A DNA stretch of 64,000 nt from NCBI GenBank assembly GCA_022769625.1, contig JALEJP010000022.1, forward strand, positions 124,001 to 188,000, written 5' to 3'. Source of the stretch: Lachnospiraceae bacterium. Its GTDB lineage: Bacteria; Bacillota; Clostridia; Lachnospirales; Lachnospiraceae. A program made the translations under genes and the position numbers. Positions 26,163 through 35,051 of the stretch are shown in pieces; positions within the stretch are counted from its first letter, which is position 1, and each line of letters starts with the position of its first letter. Under the pieces are notes generated by a model. That model was not told the DNA's origin. It saw only the letters and a program-made list of their open reading frames with translations, and searched no databases.

Positions 26163-28322
26163 TCATTCTTCTTCGATATGCTCTGCCGGAATAAAGACAC
26201 GGTCGCGAACCGGATCTACCGGAACAACCGCACGTTTCATGGCTTCCTCACAGAAATAGTCCTGAGCACACAGAAGTACCTTCTTTCCTCTTCGGTCAAT
26301 TTTCTCATATTTTCCGTCCGGTTTGAGAATATGAGCCTTTAAATTGTCCGCAAGCTGAACATCAAGGATATGTTTTGCTTCCTTTCGGATTTTTTCATCC
26401 TTCAGAGGGAATACAATTTCCACTCGTTTATCCAGATTACGGGGCATCCAGTCTGCGCTTCCCATATACAATTCCTCCGCTCCATTGTTATAGAAATAAA
26501 AGATACGCGCATGCTCCAGAAAATTCCCCACTATGGAGCGGACACTGATATTCTCACTGACTCCCGGAACCCCTACTTTCAGACAGCAGATTCCGCGGAT
26601 GATCAGTTCGATTTTTACACCAGCTGCCGAGGCTGCGTAAAGTGCCTCTATGATTTCTCTGTCACAGAGAGAATTCATTTTCGCTATAATTCTTGCCGGT
26701 TTTCCCTCAATCGCATGCTTTCTCTCCCTTCCGATAAGCTTCAGGAAACGTTTGCGCAGCCAGATCGGGGCAACCGCCAGATCATTCCAGTGCTTTGGCT
26801 CAGAATAACCGGAAAGCATATTAAAGACTGCCGTTGCATCCTCACCGATGGGCTCTGCGCAGGTCAGAAGTCCACAATCCGTATAGAGTTTTGCCGTCGA
26901 GTCATTGTAATTGCCTGTTCCAAGATGTACATAGCGTCGGATGCCATCTTCCTCACGCCGCACCACAAGTGTAATCTTGCTGTGCGTCTTCAGTCCCACA
27001 AGGCCATAGATAACATGACAACCGGCCTTTTCCAGCATTTTTGCCCAGATAATATTGTTTTCCTCATCAAAACGCGCCTTCAGCTCCACCAGAACCGATA
27101 CCTGCTTTCCATTCTCAGCAGCCTGCGCAAGGGCAGCAATAATCGGAGAATTTCCACTTACACGGTACAGGGTCTGTTTGATTGCGAGAACATCCGGATC
27201 TTTGGCTGCCTTTTTCACAAAATCCACCACCGGATCGAACGTCATATACGGATGATGAAGTAAGATATCACCTTTTCTGATATTGGCAAAAATATCATCC
27301 TCATTCATCAGCGCCGGAACAGGCTGCGGAACATATTTTTTTACCTTGCAGTCATCAAAACCTTCCATCCCGTAAAGCTTCATCAGAAAAGTCAGATCCA
27401 AAGGACCACTGATTTCAAAAATATCTGCATCTTTTACCGCAAATTCTTTTTTCAGGATCTTCAGCAGGCGTTTGTCAATCTTATCCTCGATTTCCAGCCG
27501 GATCACTTCCCCCCACTGCCGTTTTTTCAGCTGTTTCTGAATCTCCTTTAACAAATCTGCAGCTTCATCTTCATCGATGGTCAGATCTGCGTTTCGCATA
27601 ACACGGTACGGATGAGCACAGACAACATCATAATTCAGAAAGAGCTGTCCGATGTTGCGCTCAATAATCTCTTCCAGAAGGATAACACGTTTTTCCCCGT
27701 TTTTTCCATCCGGCAGACATACGATACGCGGCAATACAGACGGCACCTGTACCGTCGCAAACTCCAGCGATTCATGTCCTTCTTTTTCAGCCTTGTTCTC
27801 CGCCGTTTTTTTACGGATCAGTGCTCCGATATTCAGTGTTTTATTACGGATCAGCGGGAACGGGCGGGAAGAGTCCATCGCCATGGGTGTCAGCACCGGA
27901 TAGACATTTTCTTCAAAATATTTGTCCACAAAAATTTTCTGATCAGCAGTCAGATCTTCGTGTTCCTCTATGATCTGAAGACCACGTTTTTTCAGTGCCG
28001 GAATCAGGGAACGATTGTAGGTGGAATACTGTAAATTTACCAGATTGTGTGTTTCCTGCAGAATAAGCTCAATCTGTTCGCCTGCGGTAAGTCCGGCAAT
28101 ATCCTTTTTGGTATATTTCGCGTGCACCATATCTTTTAAAGATGCCACCCGAATCATAAAAAACTCATCCAGATTGGAAGCTGTGATACTCAGAAATTTC
28201 AGTCTTTCAAACAACGGCAGTGACGTATCCCTTGCCTCTCCCAGGATACGGTCATTAAATCCAAGCCAGCTGAGTTCACGATTTGTATAATATTCCGGTT
28301 TTGTAAAATCAATATCTCCCAT
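26163..28322 (-). CDS. ppk1: Polyphosphate kinase 1
   Basis: The 719-residue enzyme reversibly moves the gamma phosphate of ATP onto polyphosphate. The N domain opens NRELSWLGFNDRIL. The kinase halves carry the histidine motifs: KTHSKITLVVRR with VHLGTGNYND (autophosphorylated His region) and, later, YMGSADWMPRNLDKRVE. Length is normal. The ATG has GGAGG upstream. It follows the exopolyphosphatase gene by 18 bases, so the making and breaking enzymes share one transcript. Confidence 0.96.
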   Translation of the reverse strand: MGDIDFTKPEYYTNRELSWLGFNDRILGEARDTSLPLFERLKFLSITASNLDEFFMIRVASLKDMVHAKYTKKDIAGLTAGEQIELILQETHNLVNLQYSTYNRSLIPALKKRGLQIIEEHEDLTADQKIFVDKYFEENVYPVLTPMAMDSSRPFPLIRNKTLNIGALIRKKTAENKAEKEGHESLEFATVQVPSVLPRIVCLPDGKNGEKRVILLEEIIERNIGQLFLNYDVVCAHPYRVMRNADLTIDEDEAADLLKEIQKQLKKRQWGEVIRLEIEDKIDKRLLKILKKEFAVKDADIFEISGPLDLTFLMKLYGMEGFDDCKVKKYVPQPVPALMNEDDIFANIRKGDILLHHPYMTFDPVVDFVKKAAKDPDVLAIKQTLYRVSGNSPIIAALAQAAENGKQVSVLVELKARFDEENNIIWAKMLEKAGCHVIYGLVGLKTHSKITLVVRREEDGIRRYVHLGTGNYNDSTAKLYTDCGLLTCAEPIGEDATAVFNMLSGYSEPKHWNDLAVAPIWLRKRFLKLIGRERKHAIEGKPARIIAKMNSLCDREIIEALYAASAAGVKIELIIRGICCLKVGVPGVSENISVRSIVGNFLEHARIFYFYNNGAEELYMGSADWMPRNLDKRVEIVFPLKDEKIRKEAKHILDVQLADNLKAHILKPDGKYEKIDRRGKKVLLCAQDYFCEEAMKRAVVPVDPVRDRVFIPAEHIEEE

Positions 28323-28340
28323 ATTGCACCTCCATTATGC

Positions 28341-29855
28341 TCACAGTATCCTTTTCTGGTGAATCACCGGTTTGACACTGAATACTTCCTCAAAAAATGC
28401 AGCCTTCTCTGCAAATTCCTTCTTTTCCAGAGACAGATCATCATCGGAACTGATGTTGATTACAAGTTCACGCTCCCGCAGCGTCATCTTTGTCTCCTTA
28501 AATTTCTGTTTGTGACTGAGGTCAAGAGAATTGACAATGCGCAGGATTGCTGCAAGCTTTGCAATAACCAGATAATTATCCCGGGTTATCAGACTGTTTG
28601 ATCCAATCTGCTCATAATCCACAAACGGAACGGTATTATATTTTGCCACATTGGCGATAATCTCTTTTTCTTCTTTTGACAGTCCGATAATATCCATGGA
28701 CATAATAATATTGTAGGCACACTCTCCAGCGTTTGAAAGGCTGATGAACTTCCCGCATCCATGAAGAATCACGGCAATCCGAAGAAGCAGACGTTCGCGC
28801 ATTCCAAGGCCGTGAAGCTTTCTGGTCTTATCAAAAATATGAACCGCAAGATCCTCACACATCCGGATATGAGATTTGCTGCACTGGTAGCGTTTTGCCG
28901 CGTTTCGGGCTGCTGCCAGAATATCCTCATCAAAATCATGACCGGATTTCAGTATTTTATTTTCCTGTGCGTATTCGTATGCCATACCATCCGTCAGATG
29001 AAGACCCGGCATCCAGATATTCTCTACGTCCGTCTCCTCGATAAAACAGCGATAGATCACAAGAGAAGGGCGCAGAACGGAGATAATGTCCTCGGGAGTC
29101 TCATACCGTTCCGCCACATCCTCATCGGAACGGTAAATGACATCTTCATAAAATGCCATAAACTCTTCTTTTGACATAACCGTTTTCTGAACCACATCGC
29201 CGATGTGATCGCCTACCACGATCAGATTCTGAATGAAGCGATCTTTTAAATACAGTTTTTTGTAGGATAAGAGTTCTTTTTTGATTACTTCCGTCAATAT
29301 GGTCTCATATTGCTTCAGGCTGACCCCTGCATTCATCATCCGTTCCCGCAGGCGCAGATTTCCGATCCGCATATTCTGTGTGGCTACCAGCTTATCTTTG
29401 TCAAACAGAGAAATCTGCACACTTCCGCCGCCGATATCGACGATAGCCGTTCCTTTCTGGATGATGGTATTGAATTCATTCTCTCTGGAAGCGATGGACT
29501 TATAGTCCATAAAACGCTGGGCAGAATTACCGAGCACTTCAACCTCAAGGCCTGTGTGACGTTTGATATAATCCAGAAGGATCGTGCGATTCTTTGTCTC
29601 ACGCACGGCGCTTGTAGCACAGACACGGTAGTCATCCACCCGATAGCTTTTCATGATCGTCACAAAATCCTGCAGTACCTCGCAGAGCTCCTCCACCATC
29701 TCCACGCTGATTTTACCCATACGATAAGCATCTTTTCCAAGTTCCATCCTGTGACACACGCAGTCAAGCTCCCGGATTCCTTTTCTTGGCGCAATCTCAA
29801 AAATCTTCATCTCCACTTCGTAAGAACCGATATCGATTGCAGCAAATAATTTCAT
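28341..29855 (-). CDS. ppx: Ppx/GppA exopolyphosphatase
   Basis: The 504-residue protein has the actin-like Ppx/GppA domain (about 1-300): FAAIDIGSYEVEMKIFEI, ATSAVRETKN and IVDIGGGSVQISLF. An HD-like C-terminal domain (about 310-500) follows with HIFDKTRKLHGLGMRERLLL and ILHGCGKFI. It releases phosphate from polyphosphate ends, or hydrolyses pppGpp. The ATG at 29855 is used; a GTG at 29861 would add two residues. It starts just past the AAA gene's TGA stop and ends 18 bases before ppk1. Confidence 0.9.
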   Translation of the reverse strand: MKLFAAIDIGSYEVEMKIFEIAPRKGIRELDCVCHRMELGKDAYRMGKISVEMVEELCEVLQDFVTIMKSYRVDDYRVCATSAVRETKNRTILLDYIKRHTGLEVEVLGNSAQRFMDYKSIASRENEFNTIIQKGTAIVDIGGGSVQISLFDKDKLVATQNMRIGNLRLRERMMNAGVSLKQYETILTEVIKKELLSYKKLYLKDRFIQNLIVVGDHIGDVVQKTVMSKEEFMAFYEDVIYRSDEDVAERYETPEDIISVLRPSLVIYRCFIEETDVENIWMPGLHLTDGMAYEYAQENKILKSGHDFDEDILAAARNAAKRYQCSKSHIRMCEDLAVHIFDKTRKLHGLGMRERLLLRIAVILHGCGKFISLSNAGECAYNIIMSMDIIGLSKEEKEIIANVAKYNTVPFVDYEQIGSNSLITRDNYLVIAKLAAILRIVNSLDLSHKQKFKETKMTLRERELVINISSDDDLSLEKKEFAEKAAFFEEVFSVKPVIHQKRIL

Positions 29856-29857
29856 GC

Positions 29858-31165
29858 TCACACTTCCTTCCTCTGACCAAGCAGATGGTCAATAAACTGC
29901 TGCGCGGTACGTCCGGAAAGGCCGCCGTACTGCAGCTCCCACTGATTTGCCTGTAAAAGCAGTTCTTCCTCCGGCATGGTAATTCCATATTTCTGTGCAA
30001 GCACTTTGACAATATTCTGGAATTCCTTTTTATTTGGCGCGCAGAAGAAAATCTTCAGACCAAACCGGTACACAAGAGAAAGCTTCTCCTGCACGGTATC
30101 TGACGAATGCAGATCATCTCTGCGCTCTTCTTTGTCGCTGAACTTTTCCCGAACCAGATGCCGTCTGTTTGATGTGGCGTAAATCAGAATGTTTTCCGGT
30201 TTACGCTCCAGTCCGCCTTCGATAACCGCTTTCAGATATTTGTATTCGATTTCAAAATCTTCAAAAGACAGATCATCCATATAGATAATAAAACGATAAT
30301 TTCTGTTTTTGATCTGAGCGATCACATCGTTCAGATCCTGAAACTGATGTTTGTAGACCTCTATGATACGCAGCCCCTGATCGTAATATTGATTCAGAAT
30401 TCCCTTGATGCTGGAGGACTTCCCGGTCCCGGCATCTCCAAACAGCAGACAGTTGTTCGCCTTTCGCCCCTCCACAAAGGCTTCTGTATTTTCAATCAGC
30501 TTTTTCTTTGCAATCTCATAGCCCACCAGATCATCCAGATGAACGTGTGCAATTTTCGTGATCGGCACAATATGTACGCCATCTTCTTCGTGAGCCACAC
30601 GGAAAGCCTTGTGAAGTCCAAACTTTCCCACTCCGAAGTCTTTATAAAAAGAAGTCATATCCTCCAAAAACTCATCCACATCAGCCGCCGCGGCAAGTTT
30701 TACACTCAGCCTGCAGATCCGGTCACGAATGCGTTCATTGAAAACTTTGCTGTTCTGTGGACTGTTTTCAAAATTCTGAATCATAGAGAAACAGTGAGCA
30801 GAAAGCTGTTCTTCCAGTTTTGCAAAGTCCAGAGCATAGAGCTCCATAAAAATCTCAAAATCATGTTTTACCAGTTCATTGATGCTGCCTTCCACTGCAC
30901 CTCTGATCTCGCTGGCATGGCTGAACACATTCTCGTTGTTAACAAGAAGCCATGTCAGATAACAATGCCACAGATTTCCCTGAAATCCGTACGTTCCTGC
31001 AAGTTCCGTCAGACCATGAATGCAGGAAAAATAAAGTCCCCGGATGCTCTGTGCACCCGCACAGCCCTTCTCAGTCTCCGCAAGGATAAATGCCATATCA
31101 TTCAGGATATCATCCTGTCCCTGCTCATATTCCCGATACACGATCAATTCATCGATACGAAACAT
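29858..31165 (-). CDS. DUF815-type AAA ATPase
   Basis: The 435-residue protein has an all-helical N-terminal half (about 1-180) and an AAA domain of the DUF815 type. Walker A is LFGDAGTGKSSS (near 230). The Walker B-like stretch is FIIYMDDLSFEDFE, and the sensor region is ILIYATSNRRHLVREKF. The lid includes EKLSLVYRFGLKIFF. The cellular role is unknown. The ATG at 31165 with AGAAAGGA is chosen because a longer frame would run into pheA. It sits between pheA and ppx in one transcript; a link to polyphosphate is possible but unproven. Confidence 0.88.
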   Translation of the reverse strand: MFRIDELIVYREYEQGQDDILNDMAFILAETEKGCAGAQSIRGLYFSCIHGLTELAGTYGFQGNLWHCYLTWLLVNNENVFSHASEIRGAVEGSINELVKHDFEIFMELYALDFAKLEEQLSAHCFSMIQNFENSPQNSKVFNERIRDRICRLSVKLAAAADVDEFLEDMTSFYKDFGVGKFGLHKAFRVAHEEDGVHIVPITKIAHVHLDDLVGYEIAKKKLIENTEAFVEGRKANNCLLFGDAGTGKSSSIKGILNQYYDQGLRIIEVYKHQFQDLNDVIAQIKNRNYRFIIYMDDLSFEDFEIEYKYLKAVIEGGLERKPENILIYATSNRRHLVREKFSDKEERRDDLHSSDTVQEKLSLVYRFGLKIFFCAPNKKEFQNIVKVLAQKYGITMPEEELLLQANQWELQYGGLSGRTAQQFIDHLLGQRKEV

Positions 31166-31196
31166 TTTCTTTTTCCTTTCTGTCCTGCCTTTTCTG

Positions 31197-32327
31197 TCAG
31201 TAATTTCCAAGTATTTTCAGATTTGTAGCTTCCTCCCGAATCCCACGGAGTGCATTTTTTACCGCACTGTCATTTAAATTTCCTTCAAAATCTATAAAAA
31301 ACCGGTATTCCCAGTTTCGTTCCGGAATTGGTCTGGACTGGATACCAAACATATTCAGGTTATTATAAATGATATGAGACAAAATATTGTACAAGGAGCC
31401 GCTTGTATGCGGTGTCTCAAAACAAATACTGATCTTCCCTGCATCCTTCTGAAAAATACGCTGATTTGTTACAATAATAAAACGGGTGGAGTTTGCCCTG
31501 TTGCTGTATATGTTCTCTTTCAGGATCTCAAGACCGAAGCATTTTGCCGCGAATGCGCTGGATATGGATGCCTGTGTGAAGTCCCCTTCATCTGCCACTT
31601 TTTTCGCGGCAACAGCCGTATTTTCCAGCGGAATCTGTTTCCAGTCCTCATGCTCCCCCAGAAAAAGCTTGCACTGGGAAAAACCCTGCTGATGCGAATA
31701 GACTGTCTTGATATCGGAAAGCTTCGTTCCCGGAAGTCCAAGCAGACAATGCTCACAGCGGATAATCTGTTCCCCTACGATATAGTTTTCAAACTCAACC
31801 AGAAGATCATACATATCATTGACACTGCCTGCCGTGGAATTTTCAATGGGCAGAACCGCATAATCGGCTGACCCCTCCGCAATCGCTTCCATGGCATCGC
31901 GCCAGTGCGCAACATGAAAAGAATGGATCCCTTCACCAAAGTACTGCTGCATGGCCGCCTGACTGTAAGCACCTTCCACACCCTGATATACCACGCGAAC
32001 CTTTTCTTTTTCCAGCTCGTCCACACCGATGAACGGCAGTCTTCCCACAACACCATTCTGTGCTAGAAGCTGATACTGCAGCTTACGGCTCATCGCCATG
32101 ATCTGCTGAAACAGTTCTTCGATACCGTGACTGTTGAAATCATTGTGAGTCAGTCCCTTTACTTTATCGATAACCTTCTTCTCTCGCTCTCTGTCAAATA
32201 CCTTTTTCCCGGTACTGATCTTATACTGTGCCACCTGTCCGCAGATATCCATACGCTTCTCAAAAAGTTCTGTCATCTGTCTGTCAATAGCATCAATCTC
32301 GTCCCTCAGATTCTGTAAATCAACCAT
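31197..32327 (-). CDS. pheA: Bifunctional chorismate mutase / prephenate dehydratase
   Basis: The 376-residue fusion makes phenylpyruvate from chorismate for phenylalanine synthesis. Residues 1-85 are an AroQ chorismate mutase (LRDEIDAIDRQMTELFEKRM). Residues about 108-285 are prephenate dehydratase (GVEGAYSQAA, ENSTAGSVNDMYDLL, NSTRFIIV). Residues 295-376 are an ACT domain. The ACT regulatory motifs read SGSLYN and QSRP instead of the usual GALV/ESRP, which may change feedback inhibition. It overlaps folKB by eight bases. Confidence 0.95.
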   Translation of the reverse strand: MVDLQNLRDEIDAIDRQMTELFEKRMDICGQVAQYKISTGKKVFDREREKKVIDKVKGLTHNDFNSHGIEELFQQIMAMSRKLQYQLLAQNGVVGRLPFIGVDELEKEKVRVVYQGVEGAYSQAAMQQYFGEGIHSFHVAHWRDAMEAIAEGSADYAVLPIENSTAGSVNDMYDLLVEFENYIVGEQIIRCEHCLLGLPGTKLSDIKTVYSHQQGFSQCKLFLGEHEDWKQIPLENTAVAAKKVADEGDFTQASISSAFAAKCFGLEILKENIYSNRANSTRFIIVTNQRIFQKDAGKISICFETPHTSGSLYNILSHIIYNNLNMFGIQSRPIPERNWEYRFFIDFEGNLNDSAVKNALRGIREEATNLKILGNY

Positions 32328-33135
32328 CTAATTCTCTCCTAAGCTGTTCCATTGTTTTATTGAGAACCGGATGACGCAGCCATGGCGCGATCTGGCTCAG
32401 CGGTTCCAGTACAAAATATCGGTTCTGCATATCGATGTGAGGAATATGCAGATCTTCCGAATCAATCACTTCATTATCGTATAGCAGAATATCCAGATCC
32501 AGCGTCCTGGGACCCCATCGCAGGACACGTTCGCGATGTGCTTCCGCTTCAATCTGATGGAGCTGTTCCAGAAGCTCCTTTGGCGTATAGAGAGTCTCCA
32601 TCTCCAGAACTCCGTTTAAAAACTCTGCCTGATCGGTCACACCATATGGTTTGGTGACGATCCAGTCCGAGACACGGCGGACGCTGCAGCCTGGAAGAGC
32701 TCTGAGTCTCTCCACTGCTTCATCCAGATATGCTTTTTTATCTCCCATATTAGATCCAAGCGCAAGATACACTGTATGTCGGGAGCGTCTGATTTCCACC
32801 GAGACCGTGCGAAGCGGAAGTCCCACCGGAGCCCAGGGTTTCCCAACCTCCAGCCGAAGTCCGAAAATCAGAGGATAAGCGGTAAGCAACGCTTCTGCCA
32901 GCCCTTCTGCCACTGCCTCGATCAGCTGAAAAGTATGCTCCTTCAGATAGCGTGTAATGGTAAGACTCACTTCTCCGTAATTAACAGATTTGTTCAGATC
33001 ATCTGTTTTTCCAGCCTCCCTGGTATCAACATACAGATCAGCAGAAACCACAAATTTCTGTCCAAGTCTGTTTTCCTCCGGATACACGCCATGGTTTGCA
33101 AAGATTTCCAGATCTTTAATATAAATCGTATCCAT
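32320..33135 (-). CDS. folKB: Bifunctional dihydroneopterin aldolase / HPPK
   Basis: The 271-residue fusion catalyses two steps of folate synthesis. Residues 1-117 are FolB (MDTIYIKDLEIFANHGVYPE, cleaving dihydroneopterin). Residues about 122-271 are FolK (YLALGSNMGDKKAYLDEAV, RWGPRTLDLDILLYDN), which pyrophosphorylates 6-hydroxymethyl-dihydropterin. It lies 19 bases after folP and overlaps pheA. The fusion order FolB-FolK is common in Clostridia. Confidence 0.95.
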   Translation of the reverse strand: MDTIYIKDLEIFANHGVYPEENRLGQKFVVSADLYVDTREAGKTDDLNKSVNYGEVSLTITRYLKEHTFQLIEAVAEGLAEALLTAYPLIFGLRLEVGKPWAPVGLPLRTVSVEIRRSRHTVYLALGSNMGDKKAYLDEAVERLRALPGCSVRRVSDWIVTKPYGVTDQAEFLNGVLEMETLYTPKELLEQLHQIEAEAHRERVLRWGPRTLDLDILLYDNEVIDSEDLHIPHIDMQNRYFVLEPLSQIAPWLRHPVLNKTMEQLRRELDG

Positions 33136-33154
33136 TTTTCTTCTCCTGCTTCTG

Positions 33155-33961
33155 TCAGCTTTTCAGAATTGCCTCCGTCATTTTCAGAGCACGGTAATTC
33201 TCCTTCACATCATGTACCCGTACAAATGCCGCACCTTTCATAAGGCCGATCACGGTTGTCGCCACCGTTCCTTCCACACGCTGATCAGCCGGAAGATCCA
33301 GCGTAAGGCCAATCACCGATTTTCTGGAGGTTCCAAGAAGAACCGGATATCCAAGCTGATGCATACATTCCAGATGATGAATGATTTCCAGATTGTTCTC
33401 ATAGGTTTTTCCAAATCCAACGCCGGGATCCAGAATGATTTTCTCATCGGCAATGCCCGCCCTTTTTGCAATGGCGATGGTTTCCTTCATATCTTCCAGA
33501 AAATCCGGAATAAAATCTTTATAGTCTGCCTGTTTCCGGTTGTGCATCAGACAGCAGGGAACCTTCTTTTCTGCGATCACATCTGCAATTTTCGGGTCAA
33601 ATTTCAGTCCCCAGATATCATTGACCAGGTCAGCGCCTGCCTCAAGTGCCGCGCGCGCCACACCACTTTTATAGGTATCGATTGAAACCGGAATATCAAA
33701 ATTTGCCTTCACCATCTCGATCATCGGAAGAACTCTTGCAATCTCCTCCTCATCTGAAATCATGGTGTAACCCGGTCTGGTAGACTCTCCACCAATGTCA
33801 ATGATGGTCGCTCCCTGTGCGATCATCTCCTCTGTATGACGCATTGCTCTGTCACGGTCATTCCACCTTCCTCCATCGGAAAATGAGTCCGGTGTTACAT
33901 TTAAAATTCCCATTACATATGCATGGCTTTTCAGATCAAATTCTCGGTTTCCTATTTTCAT
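33155..33961 (-). CDS. folP: Dihydropteroate synthase
   Basis: The 268-residue enzyme joins the pterin pyrophosphate to p-aminobenzoate and is the target of sulfonamides. It has VMGILNVTPDSFSDGG near the N-terminus, IIDIGGESTRPG (pterin binding), VSIDTYKSGVA, LVNDIWGLKFD and DPGVGFGKTYENN, all in family order. AGAGGAAT precedes the ATG. It is in the middle of the folate operon. Confidence 0.96.
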   Translation of the reverse strand: MKIGNREFDLKSHAYVMGILNVTPDSFSDGGRWNDRDRAMRHTEEMIAQGATIIDIGGESTRPGYTMISDEEEIARVLPMIEMVKANFDIPVSIDTYKSGVARAALEAGADLVNDIWGLKFDPKIADVIAEKKVPCCLMHNRKQADYKDFIPDFLEDMKETIAIAKRAGIADEKIILDPGVGFGKTYENNLEIIHHLECMHQLGYPVLLGTSRKSVIGLTLDLPADQRVEGTVATTVIGLMKGAAFVRVHDVKENYRALKMTEAILKS

Positions 33962-34010
33962 GTCTTATTCCTCTTTTCTTACGCAGGCTTTCCGCCTCTT
34001 CTCTTTATCA

Positions 34011-34493
34011 TTAATACTGAATCTTCAGATTCTTTTTTTCCATGCTCCAGTTGCATTCCGGTTCCGCCGCGCATCCAAAACAGCTTCTTGACATCTTATC
34101 TGCACGGTAGAGGATACCGGAGAGATCCCGGCATGCTTTTATTTGTCCGTTTCTGTGATTCTCAATGGCATGGAGAATATCCGCACGTGCATCGTCCGAA
34201 AAACCGCAGGCAGAAAGAATCTCTTCCGCGATGGGCAACCCTGCAATCTGATGTGGTATCCCTTTTTCGTACTGAATATGTCTTCCTATATCGTGAAGAA
34301 GAGCGGCCGCATAGACCCGCTCTCTCTCCAATCCAAGACCCTGTTCCAAATTAAAAATCCACGCAAGGCGCGCCACATCCAGCAGATGCCCCATATCGTG
34401 TCCGCAGAAAATCCTGTCCTTCTCCCATTCCGCAATGCCGGCAAGACAGCTCTGATACAGCGGATGTACAAGAATCCTGTTTACCCGGTCCAT
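34011..34493 (-). CDS. HD-domain hydrolase in the folate operon
   Basis: The 160-residue protein has the HD metal-phosphohydrolase fold. H36 is in CGHDMGHLLDV, the H67-D68 pair in AALLHDIGRHIQ, and D132 in YRADKMSR. Late histidines lie at HQIAG (81) and ENHRNG (113). A Cys cluster (C138, C141, C147) ends the protein. The start ATG at 34493 shares its A with the TGA of folE, a classic coupled arrangement. Its position between folE and folP makes it a candidate for one of the pterin dephosphorylation steps not otherwise encoded here; that is inference. Confidence 0.85.
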   Translation of the reverse strand: MDRVNRILVHPLYQSCLAGIAEWEKDRIFCGHDMGHLLDVARLAWIFNLEQGLGLERERVYAAALLHDIGRHIQYEKGIPHQIAGLPIAEEILSACGFSDDARADILHAIENHRNGQIKACRDLSGILYRADKMSRSCFGCAAEPECNWSMEKKNLKIQY

Positions 34494-35050
34494 CACAGCT
34501 TCACCATCTGATAGAAGGTATTCTGCAGTTTTTCATTTCCGTCAAAAATCCCTCTTGTCACTTTTGTCACCGTCTGAGCTCCCGGCTTTTTGATGCCGCG
34601 CATGGTCATGCACAGATGCTCCGCTTCGATCATAACCATCACACCCTGCGGTTTCAGAATCTCCATAAATGCATCTGCGATCTGTGCTGTAAGCTGTTCC
34701 TGGAGCTGAAGTCTTCTTGCAAAGACCTCTACCGTTCTGGCTATCTTGCTTAATCCAACCACTTCTCCGTCCGGTATGTAAGCCACATGCACTTTTCCGA
34801 AAAACGGCAGCATATGATGCTCACACATGGAATAAAAGGTGATATCTTTCTCCATAACCATATCATTGTTATCCACATGGAATCGCTTCTCCAGATGTAC
34901 GGCCGGATCTTCATCCATACCGCCTGCCAGTTCCCGGTACATGCGTGCAATCCGGTCCGGTGTCTCCAGAAGCCCCTCACGGTTCACATCCTCGCCGATC
35001 CCCTCAAGTATCAGCCTTACGCCTTCTTTCACTTTTTCCTGATCTACCAT
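34493..35050 (-). CDS. folE: GTP cyclohydrolase I
   Basis: The 185-residue enzyme turns GTP into 7,8-dihydroneopterin triphosphate, the first step of folate synthesis. Zinc and active-site motifs are visible: [40 protein letters not shown] and [15 protein letters not shown]. The ATG at 35050 with GAGG is chosen over an upstream frame that would run into folC. It starts one base after the folC stop and overlaps the HD gene. Confidence 0.96.
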   Translation of the reverse strand: MVDQEKVKEGVRLILEGIGEDVNREGLLETPDRIARMYRELAGGMDEDPAVHLEKRFHVDNNDMVMEKDITFYSMCEHHMLPFFGKVHVAYIPDGEVVGLSKIARTVEVFARRLQLQEQLTAQIADAFMEILKPQGVMVMIEAEHLCMTMRGIKKPGAQTVTKVTRGIFDGNEKLQNTFYQMVKL

Positions 35051-35051
35051 A

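Noticed and set aside
26370..27263. A 297-codon open frame opposite ppk1
   Set aside because: Antisense to a certain gene; composition is that of a mirror frame.
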